From Pigmentiphaga litoralis (lineage in GTDB: Bacteria; Pseudomonadota; Gammaproteobacteria; Burkholderiales; Burkholderiaceae_B), in NCBI RefSeq assembly GCF_013408655.1, contig NZ_JACCBP010000005.1, positions 1 through 22,506 on the forward strand: a DNA stretch of 22,506 nucleotides, given 5' to 3'. The first letter of the stretch is position 1. Every line of letters starts with the position of its first letter. The translations under genes and the position numbers were made by a program. Below the pieces are notes generated by a model. The model was not told the origin of the DNA and did no database searches. It was given only the letters and a program-made list of their open reading frames with translations. Positions 1 through 13,024 of this stretch are shown here, in pieces.

Positions 1-186
1 CGTACGACTGACGTGACGGGCTCGATCGAGCTGCCGGAAGACAAGGAAATGGTTCTGCCAGGCGACAACGTGTCGATCACGGTCAAGCTGCTGGCCCCCA
101 TCGCCATGGAAGAAGGTCTGCGCTTCGCCATCCGTGAAGGCGGTCGTACCGTCGGCGCCGGTGTCGTTGCCACGATTCTGAAGTAA
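1..186 (+). CDS. tuf: Elongation factor Tu, C-terminal fragment (5' end outside window)
   Basis: This is the last 61 codons of EF-Tu, the GTPase that delivers aminoacyl-tRNA to the ribosome. The frame is open from base 1 and ends at TAA 184-186. It contains the typical domain 3 ending, with MVLPGDN, the [19 protein letters not shown] stretch and the [15 protein letters not shown] tail. It lies directly upstream of tRNA-Trp and secE, the position of the tufB-type copy in many proteobacteria. A second tuf begins at the other end of the window in the same orientation. The N-terminal GTPase domain is not visible here, so intactness cannot be judged. Confidence 0.97.
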   Translation, partial: RTTDVTGSIELPEDKEMVLPGDNVSITVKLLAPIAMEEGLRFAIREGGRTVGAGVVATILK

Positions 187-195
187 TATGCTGGG

Positions 196-223
196 TTGCA
201 GAGAGCGGAAACGCTTTCTGCAA
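196..223 (+). terminator. Hairpin downstream of tuf, possible terminator or processing site
   Basis: A 12-bp stem (TTGCAGAGAGCG with CGCTTTCTGCAA, one G-U pair) closed by a GAAA tetraloop starts 10 nt after the tuf stop. There is no proper T-run behind it (TGGCTGCTTTATC follows). It may therefore be a Rho-dependent or partial terminator, a 3'-end stabiliser, or an RNase site between tuf and tRNA-Trp rather than a classical intrinsic terminator. I found no other convincing signal or clear sigma70 promoter between 224 and 374. Confidence 0.45.
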
Positions 224-374
224 TGGCTGCTTTATCGAACAAGAACGCAGACGACGGGTCAAAAGCCGGTCCGAAAGCTTCCTAGAAAGTTCGAAAATCA
301 CAGTCAGGCGAAGCCGCCAACTCTTCGCCAGCAAGATCAAACGAGCGTCATCCCCGGATGGCGCTTGAGACTTT

Positions 375-450
375 AGGGGAATAGCTCAATTGGCAGAGCG
401 TTGGTCTCCAAAACCAAAGGTTGTGGGTTCGATTCCCTCTTCCCCTGCCA
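375..450 (+). tRNA. trpT: tRNA-Trp (anticodon CCA)
   Basis: A complete 76-nt cloverleaf with encoded CCA. The acceptor stem AGGGGAA pairs with TTCCCCT, the D arm is GCTC/GAGC, and the anticodon stem TTGGT/ACCAA carries loop CTCCAAA with anticodon CCA at 408-410. The variable loop is 5 nt, the T loop is TTCGATT, the discriminator is G447 and CCA is 448-450. In the T stem (GTGGG/CCCTC) the second pair (tRNA positions 50:64) is U-U rather than Watson-Crick; E. coli tRNA-Trp has G-U there. It sits between tuf and secE and is probably processed from a tuf-tRNA-secE transcript. Confidence 0.97.
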
Positions 451-539
451 CTTTCTCCCGGAGCTCGCGGGTTCTATGTCCGAGCTTCGGTCTGAAGCTT
501 GCATGGCGCCGCAAGAGCCGGGTTGTCTTTGCAAGCACA

Positions 540-565
540 GCCGCCTTCAGTCCTGCTGAAGCGGC
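540..565 (+). promoter_or_regulatory. Leader hairpin just upstream of secE
   Basis: GCCG-(C bulge)-CTTCAG pairs with CTGAAG-CGGC around a 5-nt loop TCCTG, giving 10 bp ending 12 nt before the secE ATG. A smaller hairpin (AGCTTC 483-488 with GAAGCT 494-499) lies upstream. No strong Shine-Dalgarno sequence is visible before secE, so the hairpin may influence secE translation or act as the boundary for tRNA 3' processing. It lacks a T-run and so is unlikely to be an intrinsic terminator. Confidence 0.45.
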
Positions 566-577
566 CCGGACGAACAG

Positions 578-958
578 ATGTCGAATCCAAACGTCGAAAC
601 CGTAACAAGCTCCACCGATCGAGTCAAAGTGGGCCTGGCGATTGCCGCCTTCGTGGCCGGGCTGGTGGGCTTTTACGCCTTGTCGTCGAGCCCTACCATT
701 GCCCGCGTCGGCGTCGTGATCGTCGGCCTGGTTGTTGCCCTGGTGATCGCGTACTTCAGCGAACCCGGCCGCCGGGTCATCGCATTCGCGCAAGACTCCT
801 ACCAGGAGACCCGCAAGGTCGTCTGGCCGAACCGCAAGGAAACCATCCAGACCACCGGCGCCGTGTTCGCGTTCGTGGTGATCATGGCGGTTTTCCTGTG
901 GCTGACTGACAAATCGATTGAATGGGTGCTGTACGACCTGCTTCTCGGTTGGAAATAA
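578..958 (+). CDS. secE: Preprotein translocase subunit SecE
   Basis: A 126-aa inner-membrane protein of the SecYEG translocon, which clamps SecY. Three hydrophobic segments are visible at about residues 18-38, 41-60 and 92-113, the enteric-type three-helix SecE of about 127 aa rather than the short one-helix form. The cytoplasmic amphipathic stretch with the signature [15 protein letters not shown] (about residues 73-87) precedes the last helix. The start is ATG 578; the ribosome-binding site is weak and follows a strong hairpin. The stop TAA at 956-958 is 17 nt before nusG, the conserved secE-nusG pair. Confidence 0.97.
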   Translation: MSNPNVETVTSSTDRVKVGLAIAAFVAGLVGFYALSSSPTIARVGVVIVGLVVALVIAYFSEPGRRVIAFAQDSYQETRKVVWPNRKETIQTTGAVFAFVVIMAVFLWLTDKSIEWVLYDLLLGWK

Positions 959-975
959 AACGGCGGAATGAAGCG

Positions 976-1509
976 ATGAGCAAGCGTTGGTACGTCGTTC
1001 ATGTCTACTCTGGCATGGAAAAAAGCGTTCAAAAGGCGCTGATGGAACGTGTGGAGCGGGCCGGTCTGGATACCTCTTTTGGTCAGATCCTGGTCCCCAC
1101 CGAAGAAGTGATCGAAGTGAAGGGCGGTAGCAAGTCCGTGACCGAACGGCGCTTTTTCCCGGGTTACGTGTTCGTCGAGATGGATCTGACCGACGAAACG
1201 TGGCACCTGGTGAAGAACACCAACAAAGTCACGGGTTTCATTGGCGGTTCGGGCAACCGGCCCACGCCGATCTCCCAGAAAGAAGTCGACGACATGCTGT
1301 CGCAGATGCAAGAGGGCGTGGAAAAGCCACGGCCGAAGGTCTTGTTCGAAGTGGGCGAAATGGTCCGCATCAAGGAAGGTCCGTTTGCAGACTTCAACGG
1401 CAACGTCGAAGACGTCAACTACGAAAAGAGCAAGCTGCGCGTGTCCGTGACCATTTTTGGTCGTTCGACCCCGGTGGAACTCGATTTCAGCCAGGTCGAA
1501 AAGTCCTGA
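976..1509 (+). CDS. nusG: Transcription termination/antitermination factor NusG
   Basis: A 177-aa protein that binds the RNA polymerase clamp through its N-terminal NGN domain ([16 protein letters not shown] onward) and contacts Rho or S10 through the C-terminal KOW domain, seen as [19 protein letters not shown]. The frame stays open upstream to 922, but ATG 976 is chosen because homologs begin MSKRWYVV, it gives the normal family length, and GGCGGAA sits about 8 nt before it. The upstream ATG at 968 is in another frame. It follows secE by 17 nt and is surely cotranscribed. Confidence 0.97.
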   Translation: MSKRWYVVHVYSGMEKSVQKALMERVERAGLDTSFGQILVPTEEVIEVKGGSKSVTERRFFPGYVFVEMDLTDETWHLVKNTNKVTGFIGGSGNRPTPISQKEVDDMLSQMQEGVEKPRPKVLFEVGEMVRIKEGPFADFNGNVEDVNYEKSKLRVSVTIFGRSTPVELDFSQVEKS

Positions 1510-1524
1510 GCTTGGTATGAATAA

Positions 1525-1556
1525 CCGGATGACGCGCTGCGGCCAGCGTCATCCGG
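1525..1556 (+). terminator. Strong inverted repeat after nusG (possible partial terminator)
   Basis: CCGGATGACGC pairs perfectly with GCGTCATCCGG (11 bp, 10-nt loop), 15 nt after the nusG stop. Only GTTT follows, so termination would be weak. A second hairpin (CGGCGTC/GATGCCG, loop TGC, 1561-1577) follows immediately. It could separate secE-nusG from rplKA transcription or mark mRNA processing. In E. coli a separate promoter lies in this interval, but I could not identify one here. Confidence 0.5.
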
Positions 1557-1597
1557 GTTTCGGCGTCTGCGATGCCGAAGAATCCCGGCCGGCAACC

Positions 1598-1630
1598 TCG
1601 GGGAGCCCTGTCAAGGGCGATTGAACCCGA
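1598..1630 (+). promoter_or_regulatory. L1-type autoregulatory operator in the rplK leader
   Basis: An outer stem TCGGG (1598-1602) pairs with CCCGA (1626-1630). An inner stem GCCCT (1605-1609) pairs with AGGGC (1614-1618) around loop GTCA. They are separated by an asymmetric internal loop, GA on the 5' side and GATTGAA on the 3' side. This two-helix asymmetric-loop arrangement is the known shape of the L1 binding site in 23S rRNA helix 77 and in L11-L1 operon leaders. The 3' strand runs into the rplK Shine-Dalgarno AAGGAG (1631-1636), so L1 binding would block rplK-rplA translation. Assignment rests on hand folding. Confidence 0.72.
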
Positions 1631-1642
1631 AAGGAGCACACC

Positions 1643-2074
1643 ATGGCGAAGAAAATCGTCGGCTTCATCAAGCTGCAAGTTCCAGCTGGTAAAGCCAACC
1701 CGTCCCCCCCTATCGGTCCTGCGCTGGGTCAGCGCGGTCTGAACATCATGGAATTCTGCAAGGCGTTCAACGCCAAGACGCAAGGCATGGAGCCTGGTCT
1801 GCCGATTCCCGTGGTGATCACCGCTTTTGCCGACAAGAGCTTCACGTTCGTGATGAAGTCGCCTCCAGCGACCATCCTGATCAAGAAGGCTGCCGGCATC
1901 CAGAAGGGCTCGCCCACGCCGCACACCGCCAAGGTGGGCTCGCTGACGCGCGCGCAAGTCGAAGAAATCGTCAAGACCAAGCAACCTGACCTGACCGCCG
2001 CCGATCTCGACGCCGCGGTTCGTACGATCGCTGGTAGCGCCCGCAGCATGGGCATCACGGTAGAGGGTCTGTAA
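1643..2074 (+). CDS. rplK: 50S ribosomal protein L11
   Basis: A 143-aa large-subunit protein at the GTPase-associated centre, where it binds 23S rRNA and is needed for stringent factor activation. The N-terminal domain shows the proline-rich [20 protein letters not shown] region, and the C-terminal RNA-binding domain ends in [16 protein letters not shown]. Length equals the family norm. ATG 1643 has an AAGGAG ribosome-binding site 6 nt upstream. The stop TAA ends 2 nt before rplA, so the two are translationally coupled and probably share the L1 operator upstream. Confidence 0.98.
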   Translation: MAKKIVGFIKLQVPAGKANPSPPIGPALGQRGLNIMEFCKAFNAKTQGMEPGLPIPVVITAFADKSFTFVMKSPPATILIKKAAGIQKGSPTPHTAKVGSLTRAQVEEIVKTKQPDLTAADLDAAVRTIAGSARSMGITVEGL

Positions 2075-2076
2075 TC

Positions 2077-2772
2077 ATGGCACGTCTGTCGAAACGCATT
2101 ACCGCGGTCCGCGCAAAGATCGACCGCAACAAGCTGTACCCCGTCGCCGAAGCGCTCGCGCTGGTGAAAGACACCGCCACCGCCAAGTTCGATGAATCCA
2201 TCGACCTGGCCGTGCAGCTCGGCATCGACGCCAAGAAGTCGGACCAGCTGGTTCGCGGCTCCGTCGTGCTGCCTGCCGGTACCGGCAAGAGCGTGCGCGT
2301 CGCCGTGTTCGCACAGGGCGACAAGGCCGAGCAGGCGAAAGCCGCCGGCGCCGACATCGTCGGCATGGAAGACCTGGCCGACCAGATCAAGGCCGGCAAG
2401 ATGGACTTTGACATCGTCATCGCGTCGCCAGACACGATGCGCGTCGTGGGCGCCCTGGGTCAGATCCTGGGTCCCCGTGGCCTGATGCCTAACCCGAAGG
2501 TCGGTACCGTGACGCCTGACGTCGCTACCGCCGTCAAGAACGCCAAGGCCGGTCAGGTTCAATACCGTACCGACAAGGCAGGCATCATCCACGCCACGAT
2601 CGGCCGTGCATCGTTCAACGTCGAACAGCTCCAGTCCAACCTGGTGGCGCTGGTCGATGCCCTGAACAAGGCGCGTCCTGCCACTGCCAAGGGCGTGTAC
2701 CTGCGCAAGCTGGCCGTGTCGTCGACGATGGGTGGCGGTGTTCGCGTCGACCAGGCTTCGCTGAGCGCCTGA
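2077..2772 (+). CDS. rplA: 50S ribosomal protein L1
   Basis: A 231-aa protein of the mobile L1 stalk of the E site. It is also the translational repressor of its own operon in bacteria. Visible family landmarks are the N-terminal MARLSKR..A segment, the conserved [19 protein letters not shown] block (about residues 129-147) and the [12 protein letters not shown]-terminal motif. The start at 2077 is 2 nt after rplK, with GAGGG inside the end of rplK as ribosome-binding site. The stop TGA lies in a small hairpin (GCGCCT GAT AGGCGT, 2765-2779) at the head of the long rplJ leader. Confidence 0.98.
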   Translation: MARLSKRITAVRAKIDRNKLYPVAEALALVKDTATAKFDESIDLAVQLGIDAKKSDQLVRGSVVLPAGTGKSVRVAVFAQGDKAEQAKAAGADIVGMEDLADQIKAGKMDFDIVIASPDTMRVVGALGQILGPRGLMPNPKVGTVTPDVATAVKNAKAGQVQYRTDKAGIIHATIGRASFNVEQLQSNLVALVDALNKARPATAKGVYLRKLAVSSTMGGGVRVDQASLSA

Positions 2773-3096
2773 TAGGCGTCACGCAAGGCAGCATTTGTAG
2801 TACCAAACTTTGGGCTGCACCCCGCGGCCGGTTCGCCGGACAAAGGGTGTTGCTGTCAAAGACCGCGGGAGAGAAACGAGGGTGCCGCCTGCTCAGGCAG
2901 GAGGCCGATCCGCAGATCTTAAAACCGTTGGCGAATCCTGTTGCAACGCCCAGTGCGCCAAGAACAGGCCTAGCAGCGGATCCAGCGTAGACGGCGGTCC
3001 CAGGAAGAATTCTTATCCAAAGAACTCGACCAGGTTCGCCGCATTCGGTTGACGCAACGGGATTTCCCCAAGCGTCTTTTGATGGAGTGTTCGACC
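2773..3096 (+). promoter_or_regulatory. L10-type mRNA leader upstream of rplJ
   Basis: 324 nt without a credible gene. Complementary segments visible by eye are GCAGC 2788-2792 with GCTGC 2814-2818, and GCCT/AGGC around 2887-2898. GATCCGC 2907-2913 pairs with GCGGATC 2976-2982, closing a domain that contains TTGGCG 2928-2933/CGCCAA 2956-2961 and the interleaved CCTGTT 2937-2942/AACAGG 2963-2968. TTCTT 3010-3014 pairs with AAGAA 3020-3024. Position and length match the leader where the L10-(L7/L12) complex represses rplJL in other bacteria. A secondary rplJ promoter could also lie here, but none is obvious. Confidence 0.65.
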
Positions 3097-3624
3097 GTGA
3101 GTCTCAATCGTAAAGAGAAGACGGTGGTTATCGAAGAGATCTCGGTAGAAGTTGCCAAGGCTCAATCGATCATCATCGCAGAGTACCGGGGTCTGGACGT
3201 CGCTGCCGTCACCGTACTGCGCAAGAAAGCACGTGAGTCGGGTGTTTACCTGCGTGTTCTGAAGAACACGCTGGCCATTCGCGCCATCGCTGGCACCCCT
3301 TTCGAGGGTCTGTCCACCCACTTGGCCGGTCCGCTGATTTATGCAGTGAGCGCCGACCCAGTGGCTGCAGCAAAAGTACTGGCTGACTTTGCCAAAACCA
3401 ATGACAAGCTCGTTCTGAAGGCCGGCTCGCTGCCGAACAGCCTGATGAACGTTGAAGGCATCAAGGCCCTGGCCGCCCTGCCTTCGCGCGAAGAACTGTT
3501 GGCAAAACTGCTCGGCACGATGCAAGCCCCGATCGCAACGTTTGTGCGTACGCTCAACGAAGTTCCGTCCAAGTTCGTGCGCGGCCTCGCCGCAGTACGC
3601 GACAAGCAGGCGGAAGCGGCTTAA
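3097..3624 (+). CDS. rplJ: 50S ribosomal protein L10
   Basis: A 175-aa protein forming the base of the L7/L12 stalk and, with L12, the translational repressor of this operon. Landmarks are SLNRKEK at the N-terminus, the [12 protein letters not shown] block, [10 protein letters not shown], and a C-terminal helix ([12 protein letters not shown]) that would hold L12 dimers. The frame is open upstream to an ATG at 3049, but GTG 3097 is preferred. It yields a V/MSLNRKEK start and about 175 aa as in relatives, and GGAG (3084-3087) lies 9 nt before it. The in-frame ATG 3082 overlaps that ribosome-binding site. Confidence 0.96.
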   Translation: MSLNRKEKTVVIEEISVEVAKAQSIIIAEYRGLDVAAVTVLRKKARESGVYLRVLKNTLAIRAIAGTPFEGLSTHLAGPLIYAVSADPVAAAKVLADFAKTNDKLVLKAGSLPNSLMNVEGIKALAALPSREELLAKLLGTMQAPIATFVRTLNEVPSKFVRGLAAVRDKQAEAA

Positions 3625-3690
3625 TCGCCTCTTCGTTGGACAAAAGCGACTACCGCACCTGGTATCAAACTATTTGGAAATCTAAAGAAA

Positions 3691-4071
3691 ATGGCACTGA
3701 ACAAAGCAGAAATCATTGAAGCTATCGCTGGCCTGACCGTTCTGGAACTGTCGGAACTGATCAAGGATCTGGAAGAGAAGTTCGGCGTGTCGGCAGCTGC
3801 TGTTGCAGCTCCTGCTGCTGCTGGCGGCGGCGCTGCTGCTGCAGCACCTGCTGAAGAGCAGACCGAATTCAACGTCATCCTGGCCGAAGTCGGCGCCAAC
3901 AAGGTCAACGTCATCAAGGCAGTTCGCGAGCTGACCGGCCTGGGCCTGAAGGAAGCCAAGGACGTCGTTGACGGCGCTCCTAAGGCAGTGAAGGAAGGCG
4001 TGTCGAAGGCTGACGCCGAAGCCGCCAAGAAGAAGCTCGAAGAAGCTGGTGCAAAGGCCGATATCAAGTAA
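3691..4071 (+). CDS. rplL: 50S ribosomal protein L7/L12
   Basis: A 126-aa stalk protein that recruits translation factors. An N-terminal dimerisation domain ([32 protein letters not shown]) leads into an Ala/Gly-rich hinge at about residues 35-56. The C-terminal factor-binding domain ([38 protein letters not shown]) follows. Codon use is highly biased, as expected for a very abundant protein. It follows rplJ after 66 nt; the ribosome-binding site (AAAGAAA) is weak-looking. An intrinsic terminator lies 17 nt after the stop. Confidence 0.98.
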   Translation: MALNKAEIIEAIAGLTVLELSELIKDLEEKFGVSAAAVAAPAAAGGGAAAAAPAEEQTEFNVILAEVGANKVNVIKAVRELTGLGLKEAKDVVDGAPKAVKEGVSKADAEAAKKKLEEAGAKADIK

Positions 4072-4087
4072 TTTCGGTTCCGCATGC

Positions 4088-4122
4088 ACCCGGGGGTCCG
4101 TCAAAACGACCTCCGGGTTTTT
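4088..4122 (+). terminator. Intrinsic terminator/attenuator between rplL and rpoB
   Basis: ACCCGGGGGTC (4088-4098) pairs with GACCTCCGGGT (4108-4118), 11 bp with one G-U pair, around a CGTCAAAAC loop, followed by TTTTT (4118-4122). This is a standard Rho-independent terminator. Since rpoB follows on the same strand with no obvious strong promoter between, it most likely acts as a partial attenuator that lowers rpoBC relative to L10/L12 output, as in E. coli. Confidence 0.88.
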
Positions 4123-4375
4123 GCGTTCTGAAAGGGGTGTTTTCTTGACCCCTTATCAGGGGAATTACTCGGGCTTTCCGCGGTCATAGAAAGCCCGATG
4201 TAACGGATTTCCGGTGCGCAGGTGGCCCACGCTGCCGCCTTCGAACCCGAAACCCGTGCCGGAACCCTTTCCGGTTGAAGGGACGCCAGCCAGGCTGCTG
4301 GACGTTCTGCCCAGATTTCGAAGTCGTATTTTAGGACCGCCGCCCGCGGTTCACGCAACCTGAGTCGGAGTGCTC
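4123..4375 (+). promoter_or_regulatory. Structured rplL-rpoB intergenic leader
   Basis: About 250 nt without a gene. Successive hairpins are CCCCT/AGGGG with loop TATC (4149-4162), a perfect 9-bp CGGGCTTTC/GAAAGCCCG (4170-4178 with 4189-4197), CCGGAA/TTCCGG (4259-4274) and CCAGC/GCTGG (4286-4301). In E. coli the equivalent interval carries an RNase III processing site; these stems are candidates for the same role. I saw no convincing sigma70 promoter. Confidence 0.5.
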
Positions 4376-8488
<4,113 letters not shown>

Positions 8489-8499
8489 TAGGAGTCGCC

Positions 8500-11400
8500 A
8501 TGAAAGCGCTTTTGGATCTGTTCAAGCAAGTTACGCAGGAAGAACAGTTCGACGCCATCCGTATTGGCATCGCGTCGCCGGAGAAGATCCGGTCATGGTC
8601 GTTCGGGGAAGTGAAGAAGCCCGAAACCATCAACTACCGTACGTTCAAGCCTGAACGCGACGGGCTGTTTTGCGCCAAGATTTTCGGTCCCATCAAGGAC
8701 TACGAATGCTTGTGCGGTAAGTACAAGCGCCTGAAGCACCGCGGCGTGATCTGCGAGAAGTGCGGCGTCGAAGTGACGCTCGCCAAGGTGCGTCGCGAAC
8801 GCATGGGCCACATCGAACTGGCCAGCCCGGTCGCGCACATCTGGTTCCTGAAGTCGCTGCCGTCGCGTCTGGGCATGGTCCTGGACATGACGCTGCGCGA
8901 CATCGAACGCGTGCTGTACTTCGAAGCATATTGCGTCATCGACGCAGGCATGACGCCGCTCAAGCGCGGCCAGATCATGTCGGAAGACGACTTCCTGGCC
9001 AAGACGGAAGAGTACGGCGATGACTTCCGCGCCGTGATGGGTGCCGAGGCCGTGCGCGAACTGCTGCGCAACCTCGACATCAATCGCGATGTGGAAACGC
9101 TCCGTGCCGATCTGCAGGCCACGAGTTCGGACGCCAAGATCAAGAAGATTTCCAAGCGCCTGAAGGTGCTGGAAGGCTTCCAGAAGTCGGGCATCAAGCC
9201 GGACTGGATGATCCTGGAAGTGCTGCCCGTTCTGCCGCCCGAGCTGCGCCCGCTGGTGCCGCTGGACGGTGGCCGGTTTGCCACGTCCGACCTGAACGAC
9301 CTGTATCGCCGGGTGATCAACCGCAACAACCGTCTGAAGCGTCTGCTCGAGCTGAAGGCCCCTGAAATCATCGTGCGCAACGAAAAGCGCATGCTGCAGG
9401 AAGCCGTCGACTCGCTGCTGGACAACGGTCGCCGCGGCAAGGCCATGACGGGCGCCAACAAGCGTCCGCTCAAGTCGCTGGCCGACATGATCAAGGGCAA
9501 GAGCGGTCGTTTCCGTCAGAACCTGCTGGGCAAGCGCGTCGACTACTCGGGCCGTTCGGTCATCGTGGTGGGTCCTCAGCTCAAGCTGCACCAGTGCGGT
9601 CTGCCCAAGCTGATGGCGCTGGAACTGTTCAAGCCCTTCATCTTCAACCGTCTGGAAATGATGGGTCTGGCCACGACCATCAAGGCGGCAAAGAAGCTGG
9701 TCGAGACGCAGGAACCGGTGGTGTGGGACATCCTCGAAGAGGTGATCCGCGAACATCCGATCATGCTGAACCGCGCACCGACTCTGCACCGCCTGGGTAT
9801 CCAGGCGTTCGAGCCGGTGCTGATCGAAGGCAAGGCGATCCAGCTGCACCCGCTGGTTTGCGCGGCGTTCAACGCCGACTTCGACGGTGACCAGATGGCC
9901 GTTCACGTGCCGCTGTCCATCGAAGCGCAGCTCGAAGCCCGTACGCTGATGCTGGCCTCGAACAACATTCTGTTCCCGGCCAACGGCGAACCGTCGATCG
10001 TGCCGTCGCAGGACATCGTGCTGGGCCTGTACTACGCCACGCGCGAACGTGTGAACGGTCGCGGCGAAGGTACGCACTTCGTTGACGTGTCGGAAGTCCT
10101 GCGCGCCTACGAAAACAAGTTCGTGGAACTGCAGACGCGCATTACCGTGCGCCTGAACGAATACGAGCGTGACGAACAAGGCGAATGGCAGCCGGTGCTG
10201 CGCCGCTTTGAAACCACGGTCGGCCGCGCGATCCTGTCCGAGATCCTTCCGAAGGGCCTGCCCTTCTCGGTGCTGAACAAGGCACTGAAGAAGAAGGAAA
10301 TCTCGCGCCTGATCAACCAGTCGTTCCGTCGTTGCGGCCTGCGCGACACGGTCATCTTTGCTGACCAGCTGATGCAGTCGGGCTTCCGCCTGGCCACGCG
10401 CGGCGGTATCTCGATCTGCATGGACGACATGCTGATCCCGGACGCCAAGGTCGGCATCCTGGCCGAAGCCAGCAAGGAAGTGAAGGAAATCGACAAGCAA
10501 TACTCGTCGGGTCTGGTCACGTCGCAGGAACGGTACAACAACGTGGTGGACATCTGGGGCAAGGCAGGCGATCGCGTCGGCAAGGCCATGATGGAACAAC
10601 TGTCGACCGAGCCCGTGATCGATCGCCATGGCAATGCAACACGCCAGGAATCGTTCAACTCGATCTACATGATGGCCGACTCGGGCGCGCGCGGTTCCGC
10701 AGCGCAGATTCGCCAGCTCGCCGGCATGCGAGGCCTGATGGCCAAGCCTGACGGCTCCATCATCGAGACGCCCATCACGGCAAACTTCCGTGAAGGCCTG
10801 AACGTGCTGCAGTACTTCATTTCGACTCACGGCGCTCGTAAGGGCCTGGCCGACACGGCACTGAAGACCGCGAACTCGGGTTACCTGACCCGTCGTCTGG
10901 TCGATGTGACGCAAGACTTGGTGATCACCGAAGAAGATTGCGGTACGAACTTCGGCTTCAACATGAAGGCGTTGGTGGAAGGCGGTGAAGTCATCGAACC
11001 GCTGCGCGACCGTATTCTGGGTCGTACGGCAGTGTCGGACGTCATCAACCCCGACACGCAGGAAACCGTATTCGAAGCGGGCACGCTGCTCGACGAAGAC
11101 GCGGTCGAACTGATCGAAAGCCTGGGCATTGACGAAGTCAAGGTGCGTTCGCCGCTGAGCTGCGAAACGCGTCATGGCCTGTGCGCCGCCTGCTACGGCC
11201 GCGACCTGGGTCGTGGCTCGTCGGTCAACGTGGGTGAGGCTGTCGGCGTGATCGCCGCCCAGTCCATCGGCGAACCGGGCACGCAGCTGACGATGCGTAC
11301 GTTCCACATCGGTGGCGCGGCGTCGCGTGCGGCACTGGCTTCCGGCGTGGAAACCAAGTCGAACGGCACGGTGCGGTTCACCAGCGCCATGCGCTACGTG

Positions 11401-12756
11401 ACCAACGTGAAGAACGAACAGGTTGCCATCTCGCGGTCGGGCGAAATCCTGATCGTTGATGACAGCGGCCGCGAACGCGAACGCCACAAGGTGCCTTACG
11501 GCGCCATCCTGGTCCACGGCGATGGCTCGGCGGTCAAGGCCGGCGCGCAGCTCGCGACCTGGGATCCGCTGACTCGTCCGATCATTACCGAGCATGCCGG
11601 TACGATCAAGTTCGAGAACGTGGAAGAAGGCGTGACCGTGGCCCGTCAGCTCGACGAAGTCACGGGTCTGTCGACGCTGGTTGCCATCACGCCGAAAACG
11701 CGTGGCAGCGCCAAGCAGACGGTTCGTCCGCAGGTCAAGCTGCTCAATGAGCAGGGCGAAGAAGTCAAGATCGCCGGTACCGATCACTCGGTGAGCATCT
11801 CCTTCCCGGTCGGCGCGCTGATTACCGTGCGCGATGCACAGGAAGTTGGTGTCGGTGAAGTGCTGGCGCGTATTCCGCAAGAATCGCAGAAGACACGTGA
11901 CATTACCGGGGGTCTGCCCCGCGTGGCCGAGCTGTTCGAAGCCCGTTCGCCGAAGGACGCCGGCATGCTTGCCGACGTTACCGGTACGGTGTCGTTCGGC
12001 AAGGACACGAAGGGCAAGCAGCGTCTGGTCATTACCGACCTGGACGGCGTGAGCCACGAATTCCTGATCCCGAAAGAGAAGCAGGTGCTGGTGCACGACG
12101 GCCAGGTGGTGAACAAGGGCGAAATGATCGTGGACGGCCCGGCCGACCCGCACGACATCCTGCGTCTGCAGGGTATCGAAAAGCTGGCCAGCTACATCGT
12201 CGACGAAGTGCAGGACGTGTACCGTCTGCAGGGCGTGAAGATCAACGACAAGCACATCGAAGTGATCGTGCGTCAGATGCTGCGCCGTGTGGTCATCGTG
12301 GATGCGGGCGAAACGTCCTTCATCACCGGTGAACAGGTCGAACGTGCCGAAATGCTCAACGAGAACGATCGTTGCGCTGCCGACAACCGCCGTCCTGCCA
12401 CGCACTACGACGTGCTGCTCGGTATCACGAAGGCCTCGCTGTCGACCGACTCGTTCATTTCGGCTGCATCGTTCCAGGAAACCACGCGTGTCCTGACCGA
12501 AGCCGCCATCATGGGCAAGCGCGACGAACTGCGTGGTCTGAAGGAAAACGTCATTGTCGGCCGCCTGATTCCTGCAGGTACCGGCATGGCCTTCCACCAG
12601 GCCCGCAAGGAAAAAGAAGCGCTGGAAGCGGCCGAACGCGAAGTCGTGTTCGCCGATGTGGGCAACACCTTCGACGAAAGCACGATCTTCACGACCGCGC
12701 CCGAAACCGTTGGCGCTGCTCCCCAGGACGACGCTGGCGACGACACCCAGGTGTAA
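8500..12756 (+). CDS. rpoC: DNA-directed RNA polymerase subunit beta'
   Basis: A 1418-aa beta' subunit carrying the catalytic centre. NADFDGD at residues 458-464 holds the Mg-binding Asp460, Asp462 and Asp464. The N-terminal zinc site is Cys70, Cys72, Cys85, Cys88. The second zinc site is Cys814, Cys888, Cys895, Cys898. All of these match E. coli numbering exactly. The trigger-loop region ([25 protein letters not shown]) and a C-terminal clamp with an acidic tail are present. ATG 8500 follows GGAG 8491-8494 and is 11 nt from the rpoB stop. The gene ends in front of a strong terminator, closing the operon. Confidence 0.99.
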   Translation: MKALLDLFKQVTQEEQFDAIRIGIASPEKIRSWSFGEVKKPETINYRTFKPERDGLFCAKIFGPIKDYECLCGKYKRLKHRGVICEKCGVEVTLAKVRRERMGHIELASPVAHIWFLKSLPSRLGMVLDMTLRDIERVLYFEAYCVIDAGMTPLKRGQIMSEDDFLAKTEEYGDDFRAVMGAEAVRELLRNLDINRDVETLRADLQATSSDAKIKKISKRLKVLEGFQKSGIKPDWMILEVLPVLPPELRPLVPLDGGRFATSDLNDLYRRVINRNNRLKRLLELKAPEIIVRNEKRMLQEAVDSLLDNGRRGKAMTGANKRPLKSLADMIKGKSGRFRQNLLGKRVDYSGRSVIVVGPQLKLHQCGLPKLMALELFKPFIFNRLEMMGLATTIKAAKKLVETQEPVVWDILEEVIREHPIMLNRAPTLHRLGIQAFEPVLIEGKAIQLHPLVCAAFNADFDGDQMAVHVPLSIEAQLEARTLMLASNNILFPANGEPSIVPSQDIVLGLYYATRERVNGRGEGTHFVDVSEVLRAYENKFVELQTRITVRLNEYERDEQGEWQPVLRRFETTVGRAILSEILPKGLPFSVLNKALKKKEISRLINQSFRRCGLRDTVIFADQLMQSGFRLATRGGISICMDDMLIPDAKVGILAEASKEVKEIDKQYSSGLVTSQERYNNVVDIWGKAGDRVGKAMMEQLSTEPVIDRHGNATRQESFNSIYMMADSGARGSAAQIRQLAGMRGLMAKPDGSIIETPITANFREGLNVLQYFISTHGARKGLADTALKTANSGYLTRRLVDVTQDLVITEEDCGTNFGFNMKALVEGGEVIEPLRDRILGRTAVSDVINPDTQETVFEAGTLLDEDAVELIESLGIDEVKVRSPLSCETRHGLCAACYGRDLGRGSSVNVGEAVGVIAAQSIGEPGTQLTMRTFHIGGAASRAALASGVETKSNGTVRFTSAMRYVTNVKNEQVAISRSGEILIVDDSGRERERHKVPYGAILVHGDGSAVKAGAQLATWDPLTRPIITEHAGTIKFENVEEGVTVARQLDEVTGLSTLVAITPKTRGSAKQTVRPQVKLLNEQGEEVKIAGTDHSVSISFPVGALITVRDAQEVGVGEVLARIPQESQKTRDITGGLPRVAELFEARSPKDAGMLADVTGTVSFGKDTKGKQRLVITDLDGVSHEFLIPKEKQVLVHDGQVVNKGEMIVDGPADPHDILRLQGIEKLASYIVDEVQDVYRLQGVKINDKHIEVIVRQMLRRVVIVDAGETSFITGEQVERAEMLNENDRCAADNRRPATHYDVLLGITKASLSTDSFISAASFQETTRVLTEAAIMGKRDELRGLKENVIVGRLIPAGTGMAFHQARKEKEALEAAEREVVFADVGNTFDESTIFTTAPETVGAAPQDDAGDDTQV

Positions 12757-12809
12757 CGCAAGGTCTTTGCAGTATCCGGACGTTCCGCCTTGCGCGGGCG
12801 TCCGTTCCG

Positions 12810-12847
12810 AAAAAGCCGCTCCGCTTCATGCAGGGCGGCTTTTTTTT
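12810..12847 (+). terminator. Intrinsic terminator after rpoC
   Basis: AAAAAGCCGC (12810-12819) pairs with GCGGCTTTTT (from 12835), 10 bp around a 15-nt loop, and ends in a run of eight T (12840-12847). The A-tract on the 5' side could let it work partly in the other direction. A preceding hairpin, GGACG/CGTCC with inner CCGC/GCGG (12778-12803), lies between the rpoC stop and the terminator. This ends the rpoBC transcript. Confidence 0.93.
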
Positions 12848-13024
12848 CGTCCTTTTGCCCGGCGAGCGGCAGAGCCGCCAGTGTGCTTCCTGCGGCAGCC
12901 TTTGCCGTGCATAACATTGGAACCGACGCATCCTCACACACTCTCCAACGGTCGAGCGTAAAAGAACGTTGATAAACTAACTCGGCCAGTCGGTGGTGAC
13001 GGCACAAAGGTTTATTGGGAAGTC

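Noticed and set aside
188..376. 62-codon frame between tuf and tRNA-Trp
   Set aside because: Starts inside the post-tuf hairpin region, runs into the tRNA and has an Arg/Gln-rich unstructured translation.
2810..3052. 80-codon frame in the rplJ leader
   Set aside because: Lies in the structured leader, with no good ribosome-binding site and no recognisable protein motif.
8593..12597. 1334-codon open frame antisense to rpoC
   Set aside because: Same cause as over rpoB; composition is that of a shadow frame and rpoC itself is certain.
12957..12991. TGATAAACT (12970-12978) as an extended -10 promoter for the LOV kinase
   Set aside because: Only 4/6 -10 matches and no -35 box at any suitable spacing; the kinase promoter remains unidentified.
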